Shown here: positions 14,531-22,761 of the stretch, piece after piece
Position numbering within the stretch: position 1 is the stretch's first letter
How the letters are laid out: the number at the start of each line of letters is the position of its first letter
From: Neopusillimonas maritima
Lineage (GTDB): Bacteria > Pseudomonadota > Gammaproteobacteria > Burkholderiales > Burkholderiaceae_B
Reading direction: 5' to 3' (one strand)
Assembly: GCF_040930455.2 (NCBI RefSeq)
Contig: NZ_CP170494.1
DNA length: 64,000 nucleotides
Translations under genes and position numbers: made by a program
Notes under the pieces: generated by a model
The model's database searches: none
What the model saw: only the letters and a program-made list of their open reading frames with translations
Told to the model about the DNA's origin: nothing

Positions 14531-16597
14531 GTGAAAAAAGTTTGGGTAAGCAGTTGGAATGCCGGTGTGGGCTTGGTTGCGGCTTTTTATGGTGTTGGCG
14601 TTGCAGCAGTGGAGCCGCCTGCGTCGGAGCCGAAGCAATTAGAAAAGATTGTCATTAAAGCCAACCCGTTGAGAACTGATGCGGATAACGCCACGATACC
14701 GGTATCGGTGCTTTCGGGAGAGCGTTTGCTGTTAAGTGATCAAACAACTTTGGGCGTGGCGCTTGAGGGGCTACCCGGTGTACGCGCCGATACCTTTGGG
14801 GCAGGCGCGAGTCGTCCGATTATTCGCGGACAAACAGCGCCGCGCGTGGTGGTGTTGCAAGATGGTGCGGATGTGATGGATGCGTCCGGCATCTCCCCGG
14901 ATCACGCTTTAACGGTTGATCCGATGCTGGCTGATCGAATCGAGGTCATTCGGGGTCCGGGGGCCTTGTTATATAGCGCGGGCGCGATTGGCGGCGTGGT
15001 GAATGTGGTCGATAGCCGGATACCGGATGCGGTGCCAGTCGATGGCGTTGAAGGGTTTGCCAATTTGCGGGGCGCGTCCGGTGCCCGCGAGCGAGCGGGT
15101 GCGGTGGGTGTCACGGCAGGGGAGGGAAATTTCGCTATCCGGTTGGAGGGCTCTACACGCCATTCCGATGATTACCGGGTGCCTGATTGGTCGACATCGC
15201 GTTTGCCCGGATCATTTGCCCGGAGCACAACGGGCAGTATCGGCGCCAGTTGGTTTCACGATAACGGCTATACCGGGTTGTCGTTCAGCCAGATGAACAG
15301 TCGTTACGGGTTACCGGGCCATGACCATGGCTACGACGAATGCAGCGCTCATGATTTCTCCCTGCATTGTGATGATCATGATGAGGATCATGAGGAAGAG
15401 GGGCACGATGACCACGATAATGAAGGCTCAGATGAGGGCGATACCCCGGTTACGCGGTTGAAGTCGCAACGGTTTGATGCCCGCGGCGAATACAGTAACC
15501 CGTTACCCGGGTTAACGCGGCTGAGCTGGCGCGCCGGATTTGCAAAGTACCGACACGACGAAATGGAACATGACGAGATTGCCGGCACGTTTAAAAACCG
15601 GGCGTACGATTTGCGTCTCGAGTTGGCACATGCTCCTATTGCTGGATGGGAAGGGGTGTTCGCGCTGCAAAATGGTCAAAGTCGTTTCGATACCGCCGGG
15701 CCTGAGCGATTTTTACCGAGCACGCATACGAAAACGTGGGGCGTGGCGTTGCTCGAGACCTATCGTTTGAATGATTGGCGTTTTGAGGTTGGGATGCGGC
15801 ACGATTGGCAGTCGATTCGTCCGGACTCAACCCAGCCGGCTTATCAGGGCCGGGCGTTGTCGGGATCGGCCGCCGCGATATGGGAGTTTGCGCCGGCTTA
15901 TTCTCTGGCATTGCAGTTTTCCCGGGCGGAGCGCATGCCGGGAGCTCAGGAACTTTATGCCGATGGCGTTCACTTGGCCACGAATACATATGAAATAGGG
16001 CAGTCGGACTTGGGCACCGAAAAATCAACCGGTGTGGATCTGACGTTAAGAAAGACCGAGGGCGATTTCACTTTTGAAGCCAGCGTATTTTATAACCGCG
16101 TGAAAGATTATATTTATGCTCAAACGCTGGATCGTTATGAGGATTTCCGCTTAATTCGCTATGCGCAGCAGGACGCGCAGTTTGTGGGTCTTGAGCTCGA
16201 TATGAATTACCAGGTGAATCGGACTATTTCCGTAGGCGTTTTCGGTGACGTGACGCGAGGGCGTTTAACGAATGGCGGCGGGGATCTACCGCGCATTCCC
16301 GCCGCGCGCCTGGGCGGCCGGATTAATGCGCAATGGCAGGACTGGCGGGCAAACCTTGAGGTAATCAGGGTTTTGCGTCAGGACCGGATCGCCGCATACG
16401 AAATTGAGACACCGGGGTATACCATGCTTAACGCCGGTGTTGCGTATGATTTCGAGGCGCAAGGGGCTGATGCACAGGTTTACTTGCAAGGGCGCAACCT
16501 TTTAAACCGTTTGGCGTTTAACCACAGTTCTTATCTCGCTCAGGTGGCGCCGTTGCCCGGCCGCAGTATTATGTTGGGCGTACGCGTGGACTATTAA
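14531..16597 (+). CDS. znuD: TonB-dependent outer-membrane receptor with a histidine-rich loop (ZnuD-type zinc uptake)
   Basis: About 688 residues: a signal peptide, a plug domain (TTLGVALEGLPGVRADTFGAG, SRPIIRGQTAPRVVVLQDG, RIEVIRGPGALLYSAGAIGG) and a beta barrel ending in GRSIMLGVRVDY with a C-terminal aromatic. At 15319-15440 (about residues 263-303) a loop is packed with His, Asp and Glu, like the metal-catching loops of Neisseria ZnuD. With the Zur-like box just upstream, zinc (or a zinc carrier) is the likely cargo. I prefer GTG 14531, preceded by GGAGAGGAAA, over the ATG at 14519, which has no ribosome site and would put charged residues ahead of the signal peptide. Confidence 0.85.
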   Translation: MKKVWVSSWNAGVGLVAAFYGVGVAAVEPPASEPKQLEKIVIKANPLRTDADNATIPVSVLSGERLLLSDQTTLGVALEGLPGVRADTFGAGASRPIIRGQTAPRVVVLQDGADVMDASGISPDHALTVDPMLADRIEVIRGPGALLYSAGAIGGVVNVVDSRIPDAVPVDGVEGFANLRGASGARERAGAVGVTAGEGNFAIRLEGSTRHSDDYRVPDWSTSRLPGSFARSTTGSIGASWFHDNGYTGLSFSQMNSRYGLPGHDHGYDECSAHDFSLHCDDHDEDHEEEGHDDHDNEGSDEGDTPVTRLKSQRFDARGEYSNPLPGLTRLSWRAGFAKYRHDEMEHDEIAGTFKNRAYDLRLELAHAPIAGWEGVFALQNGQSRFDTAGPERFLPSTHTKTWGVALLETYRLNDWRFEVGMRHDWQSIRPDSTQPAYQGRALSGSAAAIWEFAPAYSLALQFSRAERMPGAQELYADGVHLATNTYEIGQSDLGTEKSTGVDLTLRKTEGDFTFEASVFYNRVKDYIYAQTLDRYEDFRLIRYAQQDAQFVGLELDMNYQVNRTISVGVFGDVTRGRLTNGGGDLPRIPAARLGGRINAQWQDWRANLEVIRVLRQDRIAAYEIETPGYTMLNAGVAYDFEAQGADAQVYLQGRNLLNRLAFNHSSYLAQVAPLPGRSIMLGVRVDY

Positions 16598-16606
16598 AAT
16601 GTCGAG

Positions 16607-17809
16607 ATGCCGCCACCCCCTCTTTCCTACAACGATACCGATTCAGGCAACCAACCGATTCACGGCGAGGCCCGACGTGTCGCGCATCTTGATATGGACG
16701 CGTTCTATGCGTCGGTTGAGCTACTGAAGTACCCGGAACTGAAGGGGCAGGCGGTGGTGATTGGGGGGCGCAATACGCCGGCCCCTGCTGAACGCGCCGA
16801 TGGTCGTCGCGTGTTCGGGCGTTTGCGTCAGTATGTGGGGCGCGGCGTCGTGACCACGTCCACCTACGAGGCGCGGGCATTGGGTGTATTTTCCGCCATG
16901 GGCATGATGAAAGCGGCGCAATTGGCCCCCGACGCCTATTTGCTGCCTGCCGACTTCAATGCTTATCGTGATTATTCGCGCCGGTTCAAGGCAGCGGTTG
17001 CTACCCTTGCCCCTTGTATTGAAGATCGCGGCATTGACGAAATCTATATTGATTTGACGTCGCTCGAAGAGCCGTCGAACGTCATCGGACGGCGGCTGAA
17101 AGAGGCTGTGTTCGAGGCAACCGGTCTGACTTGTTCTATTGCGATTTCACCCAATAAGCTTTTGTCGAAAATCGGCTCCGAGCTGGAAAAACCGGATGGC
17201 CTGACCATCCTGACCTACGACGACATTCCGGCCCGAATCTGGCCGTTGTCGGTTGGGAAAATTAATGGAATCGGGCCGAAAGCCACGCAGAAATTGCAAT
17301 CTTTAGGTATTGAAACGATTGCGCAATTGGCAATGGCCGATGCCGGCATGTTGCAAACACACTTTGGTCGAACTTATGCCTATTGGCTATTGCAGGTTGC
17401 ACAAGGGCGTGATGAGCGAGCAGTTGTAACGCACTCCGAGCCCAAATCGGTCAGCCGGGAAACAACCTTCGATCGGGATTTGCACGTAGTGCACGACCGC
17501 GCGCATTTGTCGTCTATCTTTTTCAACTTATGTGAAAAAGTGGGTGAGGACCTGAAACGCAAAGGCGTGAGGGGGCGAACAGTAGGCGTTAAATTGCGGT
17601 TTGAAGATTTCCGGACCGTCACCCGCGATTATTCGCTGGATCTGGAAACGGATGACGTTCAGTTAATTCATTTTGCCGCCCGGCAGTGCTTGAAGCGGAT
17701 TGAGTTTTCGGCCCGCGTGCGTTTGCTGGGCGTGCGGGTGAGTTCTCTTGCGCCGGCCTTGCAAAATGGGGTGAATGAGCCAACTTTGGTGCAATTGCCG
17801 CTGTACTAG
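16607..17809 (+). CDS. dinB: DNA polymerase IV (Y-family)
   Basis: The 400-residue protein carries the Y-family palm motifs AHLDMDAFYASVE (first catalytic Asp) and the second acidic centre in EDRGIDEIYIDLTS (IDE), then little-finger sequences and a C-terminal QLPLY that fits the beta-clamp-binding motif. It is an error-prone translesion polymerase. Between IGG and GVVTTSTYEAR there is an insertion of about 25 residues (NTPAPAERADGRR onward) absent from E. coli DinB. It starts only nine bases after the receptor stop, so read-through from the Zur-controlled promoter is possible. No clear LexA box is visible. Confidence 0.92.
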   Translation: MPPPPLSYNDTDSGNQPIHGEARRVAHLDMDAFYASVELLKYPELKGQAVVIGGRNTPAPAERADGRRVFGRLRQYVGRGVVTTSTYEARALGVFSAMGMMKAAQLAPDAYLLPADFNAYRDYSRRFKAAVATLAPCIEDRGIDEIYIDLTSLEEPSNVIGRRLKEAVFEATGLTCSIAISPNKLLSKIGSELEKPDGLTILTYDDIPARIWPLSVGKINGIGPKATQKLQSLGIETIAQLAMADAGMLQTHFGRTYAYWLLQVAQGRDERAVVTHSEPKSVSRETTFDRDLHVVHDRAHLSSIFFNLCEKVGEDLKRKGVRGRTVGVKLRFEDFRTVTRDYSLDLETDDVQLIHFAARQCLKRIEFSARVRLLGVRVSSLAPALQNGVNEPTLVQLPLY

Positions 17810-17905
17810 CACTATTGCTATTGTTTTTGGAATTGGCAGGGAAATGAACGGGCGGATCGTGAAGTTGTATCAATCGTGAAAATACCGATGCAAATCATTC
17901 AATTG

Positions 17906-17919
17906 CTCTGTATACTGAG
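17906..17919. promoter_or_regulatory. PicR-type operator candidate upstream of picR
   Basis: CTCTGTATACTGAG is a near palindrome (one mismatched pair) sharing the GTATACTGA core with the perfect palindrome in front of picC. It lies 25 bases before picR, fitting negative autoregulation. Confidence 0.5.
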
Positions 17920-17944
17920 TAAAAACACGAGAGACTAAAGCATT

Positions 17945-18535
17945 ATGAGACAGAGTTATTCAGCCATGCCGGACAACGATTCAGTTTCGGATATAGAACA
18001 GAAAAAAAAGCCGCAGCCAGGCACCGCCGGTTCAATGAAGAAAGAGCCCTTGCCCGACGACATTACGCCTGATGTATTCAGCCAACAGGGGCTTTGGTCG
18101 CGCCCGGGGTTCCTGGTGCGTCGGTTGAATCAAATTCATTATGCAATGTTCTTCGAGGAATGCAAAGAGGGGAATATCACCCCGGTTCAATATGGCATTC
18201 TGACCGTATTGTCACGCAACCCCTGGCTGGATCAAACTGCAATTGGTTATGAATTGGGGCTTGATCGCACTACGTCCGCTGATGTGATCAAGCGGCTTGA
18301 GGAGAAAGGCCTGGTAGAGCGGCGCGTGAACCCCACTGACAAACGCTCACGTCAGGCCAATATCACGCCTGAAGGGCTGGCGCTCATGGAGTCGCTGAAA
18401 GACGGTATGGCGCGATCGCAGCAACGCCTCATCGAGCCCCTGTCGCCGGCTGATCGCAAGACATTCATGACCTTGCTGGCTGAAGTTGTGGAAGCGAACA
18501 ATCAACATGGCCGGGCGGCGTTGAAGTCTGTTTGA
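17945..18535 (+). CDS. picR: MarR-family repressor of the picolinate genes
   Basis: The protein (196 aa) has a charged N-terminal extension of about 45 residues, then a MarR domain: ITPVQYGILTVLSRNPWLDQTAIGYELGLDRTTSADVIKRLEEKGLVERRVNPTDKRSRQANITPEG, with the recognition helix in DRTTSADVIKRLEEKG and the wing at NPTDKRSRQ. NicR-type proteins that control nicotinate genes belong to the same group. Position and direction ahead of picC-picE-picD-picF match the picRCEDF order described in Alcaligenes faecalis. Palindromes in front of picR, picC and the picB operon are its likely binding sites. Confidence 0.85.
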   Translation: MRQSYSAMPDNDSVSDIEQKKKPQPGTAGSMKKEPLPDDITPDVFSQQGLWSRPGFLVRRLNQIHYAMFFEECKEGNITPVQYGILTVLSRNPWLDQTAIGYELGLDRTTSADVIKRLEEKGLVERRVNPTDKRSRQANITPEGLALMESLKDGMARSQQRLIEPLSPADRKTFMTLLAEVVEANNQHGRAALKSV

Positions 18536-18586
18536 TCTCTATCCGAATCGTTAAATAAGGGTTTACGCCATAGGAGCGGGATGATT

Positions 18587-18616
18587 TTGTCAGTATACTG
18601 ACATTAACTTTATATT
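18587..18616 (+). promoter_or_regulatory. picC operon promoter
   Basis: TTGTCA (18587-18592) and TATATT (18611-18616) are separated by 18 bases, giving a good sigma-70 promoter. Its -35 hexamer is embedded in the 16-base palindrome at 18588-18603, so a repressor bound there would exclude RNA polymerase. The leader to the GTG at 18644 is about 20 bases and contains GAGGAG. Confidence 0.6.
18588..18603. promoter_or_regulatory. PicR-type operator, perfect 16-base palindrome
   Basis: TGTCAGTATACTGACA is its own reverse complement over all 16 bases. It overlaps the -35 element of the picC promoter. Degenerate copies occur at 17906, 25761 and 25886, always next to pic-related starts, which supports a common regulator. 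Confidence 0.75.
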
Positions 18617-18643
18617 ATCGCTTTAGGCAAGAGGAGAGTTGTT

Positions 18644-19606
18644 GTGAGCCGAATTCGTAAAATTGCGTTGGAAGAGCACTTTTCAGGTGTGGGTTTTGGC
18701 GATTATTCAAAAGCGTTTGTCAGCCTGATCGACCCTGCCGTGGCGGCCGACTTAACGCGTCGCCTTACCGATTTCGATGAAATTCGTTTGAAGGAAATGG
18801 ACGCGGCCGGAATCGATTATGTGATTCTTTCGCAAACGGGCCCTGGTGTGCAGGCCGAAAAAGACACGGCTGCTGCTATTTCCCGCGCAAAGGAAAACAA
18901 TGATTTTCTGGCAGAGCAGATTGCGCGGCACCCCACCCGTTTTGGCGGCTTTGCGCATTTGCCCATGCAAGATCCCAAGGCGGCGGCCGACGAACTCGAG
19001 CGCGCGGTGAATGTGCTGGGTTTCAAGGGGGCGTTGGTGAACGGCCACACCCATGGCGTGTATTACGATGACCCGGCGTTTGACGTGTTTTGGGAACGTA
19101 TGCAGGCACTGGATGTGCCCTTGTATCTGCACCCCTTCAATATGTTCGATACCCCGCACATGTTCACCAAACATCCTGAGTTGATGGGCGCCACTTGGGG
19201 CTGGGGTGTGGAAACCGGCACGCATGCATTGCGCTTGTTGTTCGGCGGTGTGTTTGATCGCTTCCCGAAATTGAAGTTGATTCTGGGGCATATGGGCGAA
19301 GGGCTGCCGTTTTTGCGCTGGCGTTTCGACAGCCGTTTTGCCGTCTATCCGCAGGGCGTTACGCTGGAGCGCAAGCCATCCGAATATTTTGGCTCCAACA
19401 TCGTCATCACGACATCGGGCGTATGTTCACATCCTTCTTTAATGGGTGCCATTGGCGAAATGGGCGCGGAAGGTGTTATGTTTTCGGTAGATTACCCTTA
19501 TGAAGAAACTGCGGTGGCCGCCGATTTCATCGAAACGGCACCGATGGATGAAAAAACACGTGCGCTGGTTTGCCATGGCAATGCCGAGCGCCTGTTCAAG
19601 CTTTAA
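18644..19606 (+). CDS. picC: 3,6-dihydroxypicolinate decarboxylase, amidohydrolase-2 family
   Basis: A 320-residue metal-dependent non-oxidative decarboxylase of the ACMSD/gamma-resorcylate decarboxylase group. The N-terminal metal motif is EEHF (IALEEHFSG) instead of HxH. There is a histidine-bearing LYLHPFNMF near residue 163, LILGHMGEGLPF near residue 210 and the metal Asp in MFSVDYPYE near residue 285. In picolinate-degrading Alcaligenes this protein converts 3,6-dihydroxypicolinate to 2,5-dihydroxypyridine. The start is GTG 18644 behind GAGGAGAG. It is the first gene of a four-gene operon, with picE 11 bases downstream. Confidence 0.85.
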   Translation: MSRIRKIALEEHFSGVGFGDYSKAFVSLIDPAVAADLTRRLTDFDEIRLKEMDAAGIDYVILSQTGPGVQAEKDTAAAISRAKENNDFLAEQIARHPTRFGGFAHLPMQDPKAAADELERAVNVLGFKGALVNGHTHGVYYDDPAFDVFWERMQALDVPLYLHPFNMFDTPHMFTKHPELMGATWGWGVETGTHALRLLFGGVFDRFPKLKLILGHMGEGLPFLRWRFDSRFAVYPQGVTLERKPSEYFGSNIVITTSGVCSHPSLMGAIGEMGAEGVMFSVDYPYEETAVAADFIETAPMDEKTRALVCHGNAERLFKL

Positions 19607-19617
19607 ACGGAGATAGT

Positions 19618-20451
19618 ATGAGTGCGTTTTTGTATGGGGCCAATGTTCACGCTAACGGTATTCGTCAGCATTACCTGCGTTATGGGGGCAATGAAGGCGA
19701 GCGGGCCGGCCGTGATGCGGTTGTCATTGTTCCCGGCATTACCAGCCCGGCTATTACTTGGGGCTTTGTCGCAGAACGTTTTGGCCAACACTTTGACACC
19801 TACGTGCTCGATGTTCGCGGCCGTGGGTTATCGGAAGCTTCCGATACGCTCGATTACAGTCTGGATGCGCAGGCAGCTGATGTTATTGAGTTCGCCAAAG
19901 CGCTGGGGTTGAAGCGTTACAGCATTGTGGGCCACTCAATGGGTGGCCGCATCGGCGTGCGTGCAGCTCGTTCAGAACCGGAAGGTTTGACGCGCCTGGT
20001 CATGGTCGATCCCCCCGTATCGGGCCCTGGTCGTCGCGAATATCCGTCGAAGCTGCCCTGGTATGTCGACTCCATGGCACTGGCGCGCAAGGGCTGCAGT
20101 GCTGAAGAAATGCGTGCTTTTTGCCCCACCTGGACACAAGAGCAACTGCAGTTGCGCGCCGAGTGGCTTCATACTTGCGACGAACGCGCCATCATCACCA
20201 GCTTTGAAGACTTCCACAAAGACGACGTTCACGCCGATATGCCCAAGGTCAAAGTGCCCACTATGCTCATGGTGGCAGAGCGGGGTGACGTCATTCGTGA
20301 AGAAGACATTGAAGAAATCAAGACACTGATCCCGGGTGTCGCTATTTCCCACGTGAATGACGCGGGCCATATGATTCCCTGGGACAACGAAGAAGGCTTT
20401 TATGAGGCTTTCGGCAATTTCCTGGGTGCCCCGCTAACCCGTCGCGCCTAA
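19618..20451 (+). CDS. picE: N-formylmaleamate deformylase, alpha/beta hydrolase (NicD/PicE type)
   Basis: The protein (277 aa) has the nucleophile elbow GHSMGG with Ser at residue 107, a likely acid in VMVDPP (near residue 131) and NDAGHMIPWDN with the catalytic histidine near residue 251. YVLDVRGRGLSEASD is typical of this hydrolase group. It removes formate from N-formylmaleamate, the product of 2,5-dihydroxypyridine ring opening, giving maleamate. The assignment rests on fold plus its place between the decarboxylase and ring-cleavage genes. ATG 19618 has CGGAG in front and is preferred over an in-frame start 48 bases earlier inside picC. Confidence 0.87.
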   Translation: MSAFLYGANVHANGIRQHYLRYGGNEGERAGRDAVVIVPGITSPAITWGFVAERFGQHFDTYVLDVRGRGLSEASDTLDYSLDAQAADVIEFAKALGLKRYSIVGHSMGGRIGVRAARSEPEGLTRLVMVDPPVSGPGRREYPSKLPWYVDSMALARKGCSAEEMRAFCPTWTQEQLQLRAEWLHTCDERAIITSFEDFHKDDVHADMPKVKVPTMLMVAERGDVIREEDIEEIKTLIPGVAISHVNDAGHMIPWDNEEGFYEAFGNFLGAPLTRRA

Positions 20452-20475
20452 TTCCGCTATTTTCAGGAGTTCATC

Positions 20476-21519
20476 ATGCCTGTGAGTGATTACCAACTTG
20501 TTTCCGCCTGGCAGGAAGTGCTGCGTTTGTCCAAGCTCGAGGCGGGCCAAACTGTAACGATTCTGACCAGTACCGCTACGCACCCCCAGAATTTGCGGTG
20601 TGCGGCGATTGCCGTGCAATCCCTGGGGGCGGTCATGAACCGGCTCGATCTGCCGCCGGTGAATGCCGAGAAAGCGCTTAGTCGTGATCCGCTGGCCTAT
20701 CTGGGGACCACGCCGCTTACGGGTAACAAGGCCGCGATTGCCTGCCTGAAAGAAAGCGATTTGGTGCTCGACCTTATGACGCTTTTGTTTTCGCCGGAGC
20801 AAATCGACATTCTGAAAAGCGGCACGAAAATTCTGTTGGCTGTTGAGCCACCTGAAGTCTTGGTGCGCACGGTGCCTACCGAAGCCGATCGCAAACGCGT
20901 GAAAACGGCGGCGGCACGTATTGAGGCGGCCAAGGAAATGACGGTGGTCTCGGACGCGGGTACCGATTTGCGCTGCCCCATTGGTGAATTCCCGGCGACG
21001 GCAGAATATGCCTTTGTAGATGAGGTCGGCCGCTGGGATCACTGGCCAAGCGGTTTTGCCTTTACCTTCCCCAACGAAGGTCAGGCTACAGGCCGTATTG
21101 TGATCGACAAGGGCGATATCCTGTTACCGCAGAAAAGCTATACGACCGACCAGATTATTCTAACGGTCGAGAACGGCTACGCCACCAAGATTGAAGGTGG
21201 TGTCGATGCCGAACTGCTGCGTGAATACATGGCTTCCTTCAACGATCCTGAAGGCTATGCTATTTCCCACATTGGCTGGGGTTTGCAACCGCGCTGCTAT
21301 TGGTCCACTCTGGGCTTGTACGACAAAGAACAAACCATCGGCATGGATGCGCGCGCCTATGAGGGCAACTTCCTGTTCTCGTTAGGGCCGAATAACGAAG
21401 GTGGTGGCAGCCGCACAACGGCTTGCCATATTGATATCCCTTTGCGCAATTGCACCGTGTCGCTCGACGGTGAAGAAGTGGTGCGTAACGGCAAAGTGCT
21501 GGATGGTGGTGTTAAATGA
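20476..21519 (+). CDS. picD: 2,5-dihydroxypyridine 5,6-dioxygenase (NicX/PicD type)
   Basis: This 347-residue protein belongs to the M29-peptidase-like fold used by NicX, a mononuclear non-heme Fe(II) extradiol-type dioxygenase. The iron ligands known for NicX (His265, His318, Asp320) fall here on His265 (AISHIGWG), His318 and Asp320 (ACHIDIPL), an exact numerical match. It opens 2,5-dihydroxypyridine with O2 to N-formylmaleamate. TTCAGGAG precedes the ATG. Its stop overlaps the picF start by four bases. Confidence 0.93.
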   Translation: MPVSDYQLVSAWQEVLRLSKLEAGQTVTILTSTATHPQNLRCAAIAVQSLGAVMNRLDLPPVNAEKALSRDPLAYLGTTPLTGNKAAIACLKESDLVLDLMTLLFSPEQIDILKSGTKILLAVEPPEVLVRTVPTEADRKRVKTAAARIEAAKEMTVVSDAGTDLRCPIGEFPATAEYAFVDEVGRWDHWPSGFAFTFPNEGQATGRIVIDKGDILLPQKSYTTDQIILTVENGYATKIEGGVDAELLREYMASFNDPEGYAISHIGWGLQPRCYWSTLGLYDKEQTIGMDARAYEGNFLFSLGPNNEGGGSRTTACHIDIPLRNCTVSLDGEEVVRNGKVLDGGVK

Positions 21520-22145
21520 GCCAAGGTAACGACGTTCAAACCTATGCCAAACAAGGGTTCGGGAATCAGTTCGAACTGAAGGCCCCGGTGGGCCTGCTGA
21601 TTATCGACTTTGTGAATGGTTTTGCCGATCCCGAGGTATTTGGGGGCGGCAATATTAAAGAAGCGATTCAGAATACCGTGCCTTTGCTGGCTGAAGCACG
21701 CAAGCGTGGCTGGCCGGTTGCGCATACGCGTATTGTTTTTGCCGACGACGGTGCCGATAACAATATTTTTTCGCTGAAAGTACCCAGTATGCTGGGTCTG
21801 AAGGAAGATCACCCCAACAGCGCCATTGTCTCTGAGCTGGCACCGGTGGAAGGCGAATACGTGGTGCGTAAAACGGTTCCGTCTGCGTTCTTCGGTACCT
21901 CGCTGGCTGCCTGGTTGGCCATGCGTGGTGTGCAAACGTTGGTGGTGGCCGGTGCGGTAACCAGTGGTTGCGTGCGTGCCAGCGTGGTTGACGCGATGCA
22001 GTGGGGCTTTCGTCCGCTGGTGTTGTCTGATTGCGTGGGTGACCGTGCCATAGGCCCGCACGACGCGAACATGTTCGACATGGAGCAAAAATACGCCACT
22101 GTGATGACACGTGATGAAGCGTTGAAGGCCTTGGAAGGGCTTTAA
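21516..22145 (+). CDS. picF: Maleamate amidohydrolase, isochorismatase-like (NicF/PicF type)
   Basis: A 209-residue isochorismatase-fold amidase with the catalytic triad visible as Asp31 (LLIIDFVNGF), Lys119 (VVRKTVPSAF) and Cys152 (GAVTSGCVRAS). The cis-peptide region AGAVTSGC is conserved. It hydrolyses maleamate to maleate and ammonia, completing the pathway from 2,5-dihydroxypyridine. It is coupled to picD by an ATGA overlap and is the last gene before a strong two-way terminator. No maleate isomerase gene is visible in this window, so maleate must be handled elsewhere. Confidence 0.92.
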   Translation: MSQGNDVQTYAKQGFGNQFELKAPVGLLIIDFVNGFADPEVFGGGNIKEAIQNTVPLLAEARKRGWPVAHTRIVFADDGADNNIFSLKVPSMLGLKEDHPNSAIVSELAPVEGEYVVRKTVPSAFFGTSLAAWLAMRGVQTLVVAGAVTSGCVRASVVDAMQWGFRPLVLSDCVGDRAIGPHDANMFDMEQKYATVMTRDEALKALEGL

Positions 22146-22171
22146 ATATTTACCTGTCTGCCAAGGCAAAC

Positions 22172-22231
22172 AAAAAACCGCTGCTTTAAATGTCCCCAAG
22201 AAAGGGACTATTTAAAAAGCAGCGGTTTTTT
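22172..22231. terminator. Bidirectional terminator between picF and the picB operon
   Basis: AAAAAACCGCTGCTTT pairs with AAAGCAGCGGTTTTTT. Inside, GTCCC and GGGAC pair again, so nearly the whole 60 bases can fold into one long hairpin with small bulges. T-runs on both sides let it end the rightward picCEDF and leftward picB transcripts. Confidence 0.88.
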
Positions 22232-22232
22232 A

Positions 22233-22760
22233 TTAAACCGGATAAACCAGGTCGGTAGCCAGAATTTCCGTGTCGTATACAACCTGACGTTCTTTCAGCA
22301 GCAGGCCGTTTTCACTGCGCACAAAGCGGTCGTAATACTTGCCGGCCAGATGAATGGTGGAAGGGCCTTCGATCAGCGTTTGAATCAACAGGTAGTTGGC
22401 TTCCGCCTCAATCACCTCATTCGACTCATCGATTACACGGATATTCGACACCATATGCATCGTGTGGCGCGGTGCGAACATTTGTGTTTGTGCAATCGCC
22501 ACGGCGCGATCGTACATCATGCCGCGGCCTTCCGCATAAACCAGGCCAACCAGCATGTTCTGGTTGGCGTTCTCACGCGAGGTAATGCGATAGAGGCCGT
22601 CTTCAGTGAAGAATTCAGGCCATTTTTTGACATCGCAGGCATCCAGTACCGCGCAATACTCGATATGAAACGCTTCGATTTCCGCACGCAGTTGCTGCGC
22701 TCGTGCAGCGTCAACCTTTACAGGCTGATAGGAAAAGTCGGTTTTCATTGTTGAAAGCAT
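22233..22760 (-). CDS. Ring-hydroxylating oxygenase beta (small) subunit, PicB type
   Basis: The 175-residue protein has the NTF2-like fold of Rieske dioxygenase beta subunits: EIEAFHIEYCAVLDACDVKKWPEFFTEDGLYRI, then an arginine/histidine-rich strand (FAPRHTMHMVSNIRVI) and LLIQTLIEG. It supports the hexameric oxygenase and carries no cofactor. It starts two bases after the alpha-subunit stop, with GGGGAT as ribosome site. In Alcaligenes faecalis the multicomponent PicB converts 6-hydroxypicolinate to 3,6-dihydroxypicolinate; gene content and position here match that system. Confidence 0.88.
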   Translation of the reverse strand: MLSTMKTDFSYQPVKVDAARAQQLRAEIEAFHIEYCAVLDACDVKKWPEFFTEDGLYRITSRENANQNMLVGLVYAEGRGMMYDRAVAIAQTQMFAPRHTMHMVSNIRVIDESNEVIEAEANYLLIQTLIEGPSTIHLAGKYYDRFVRSENGLLLKERQVVYDTEILATDLVYPV

Positions 22761-22761
22761 A

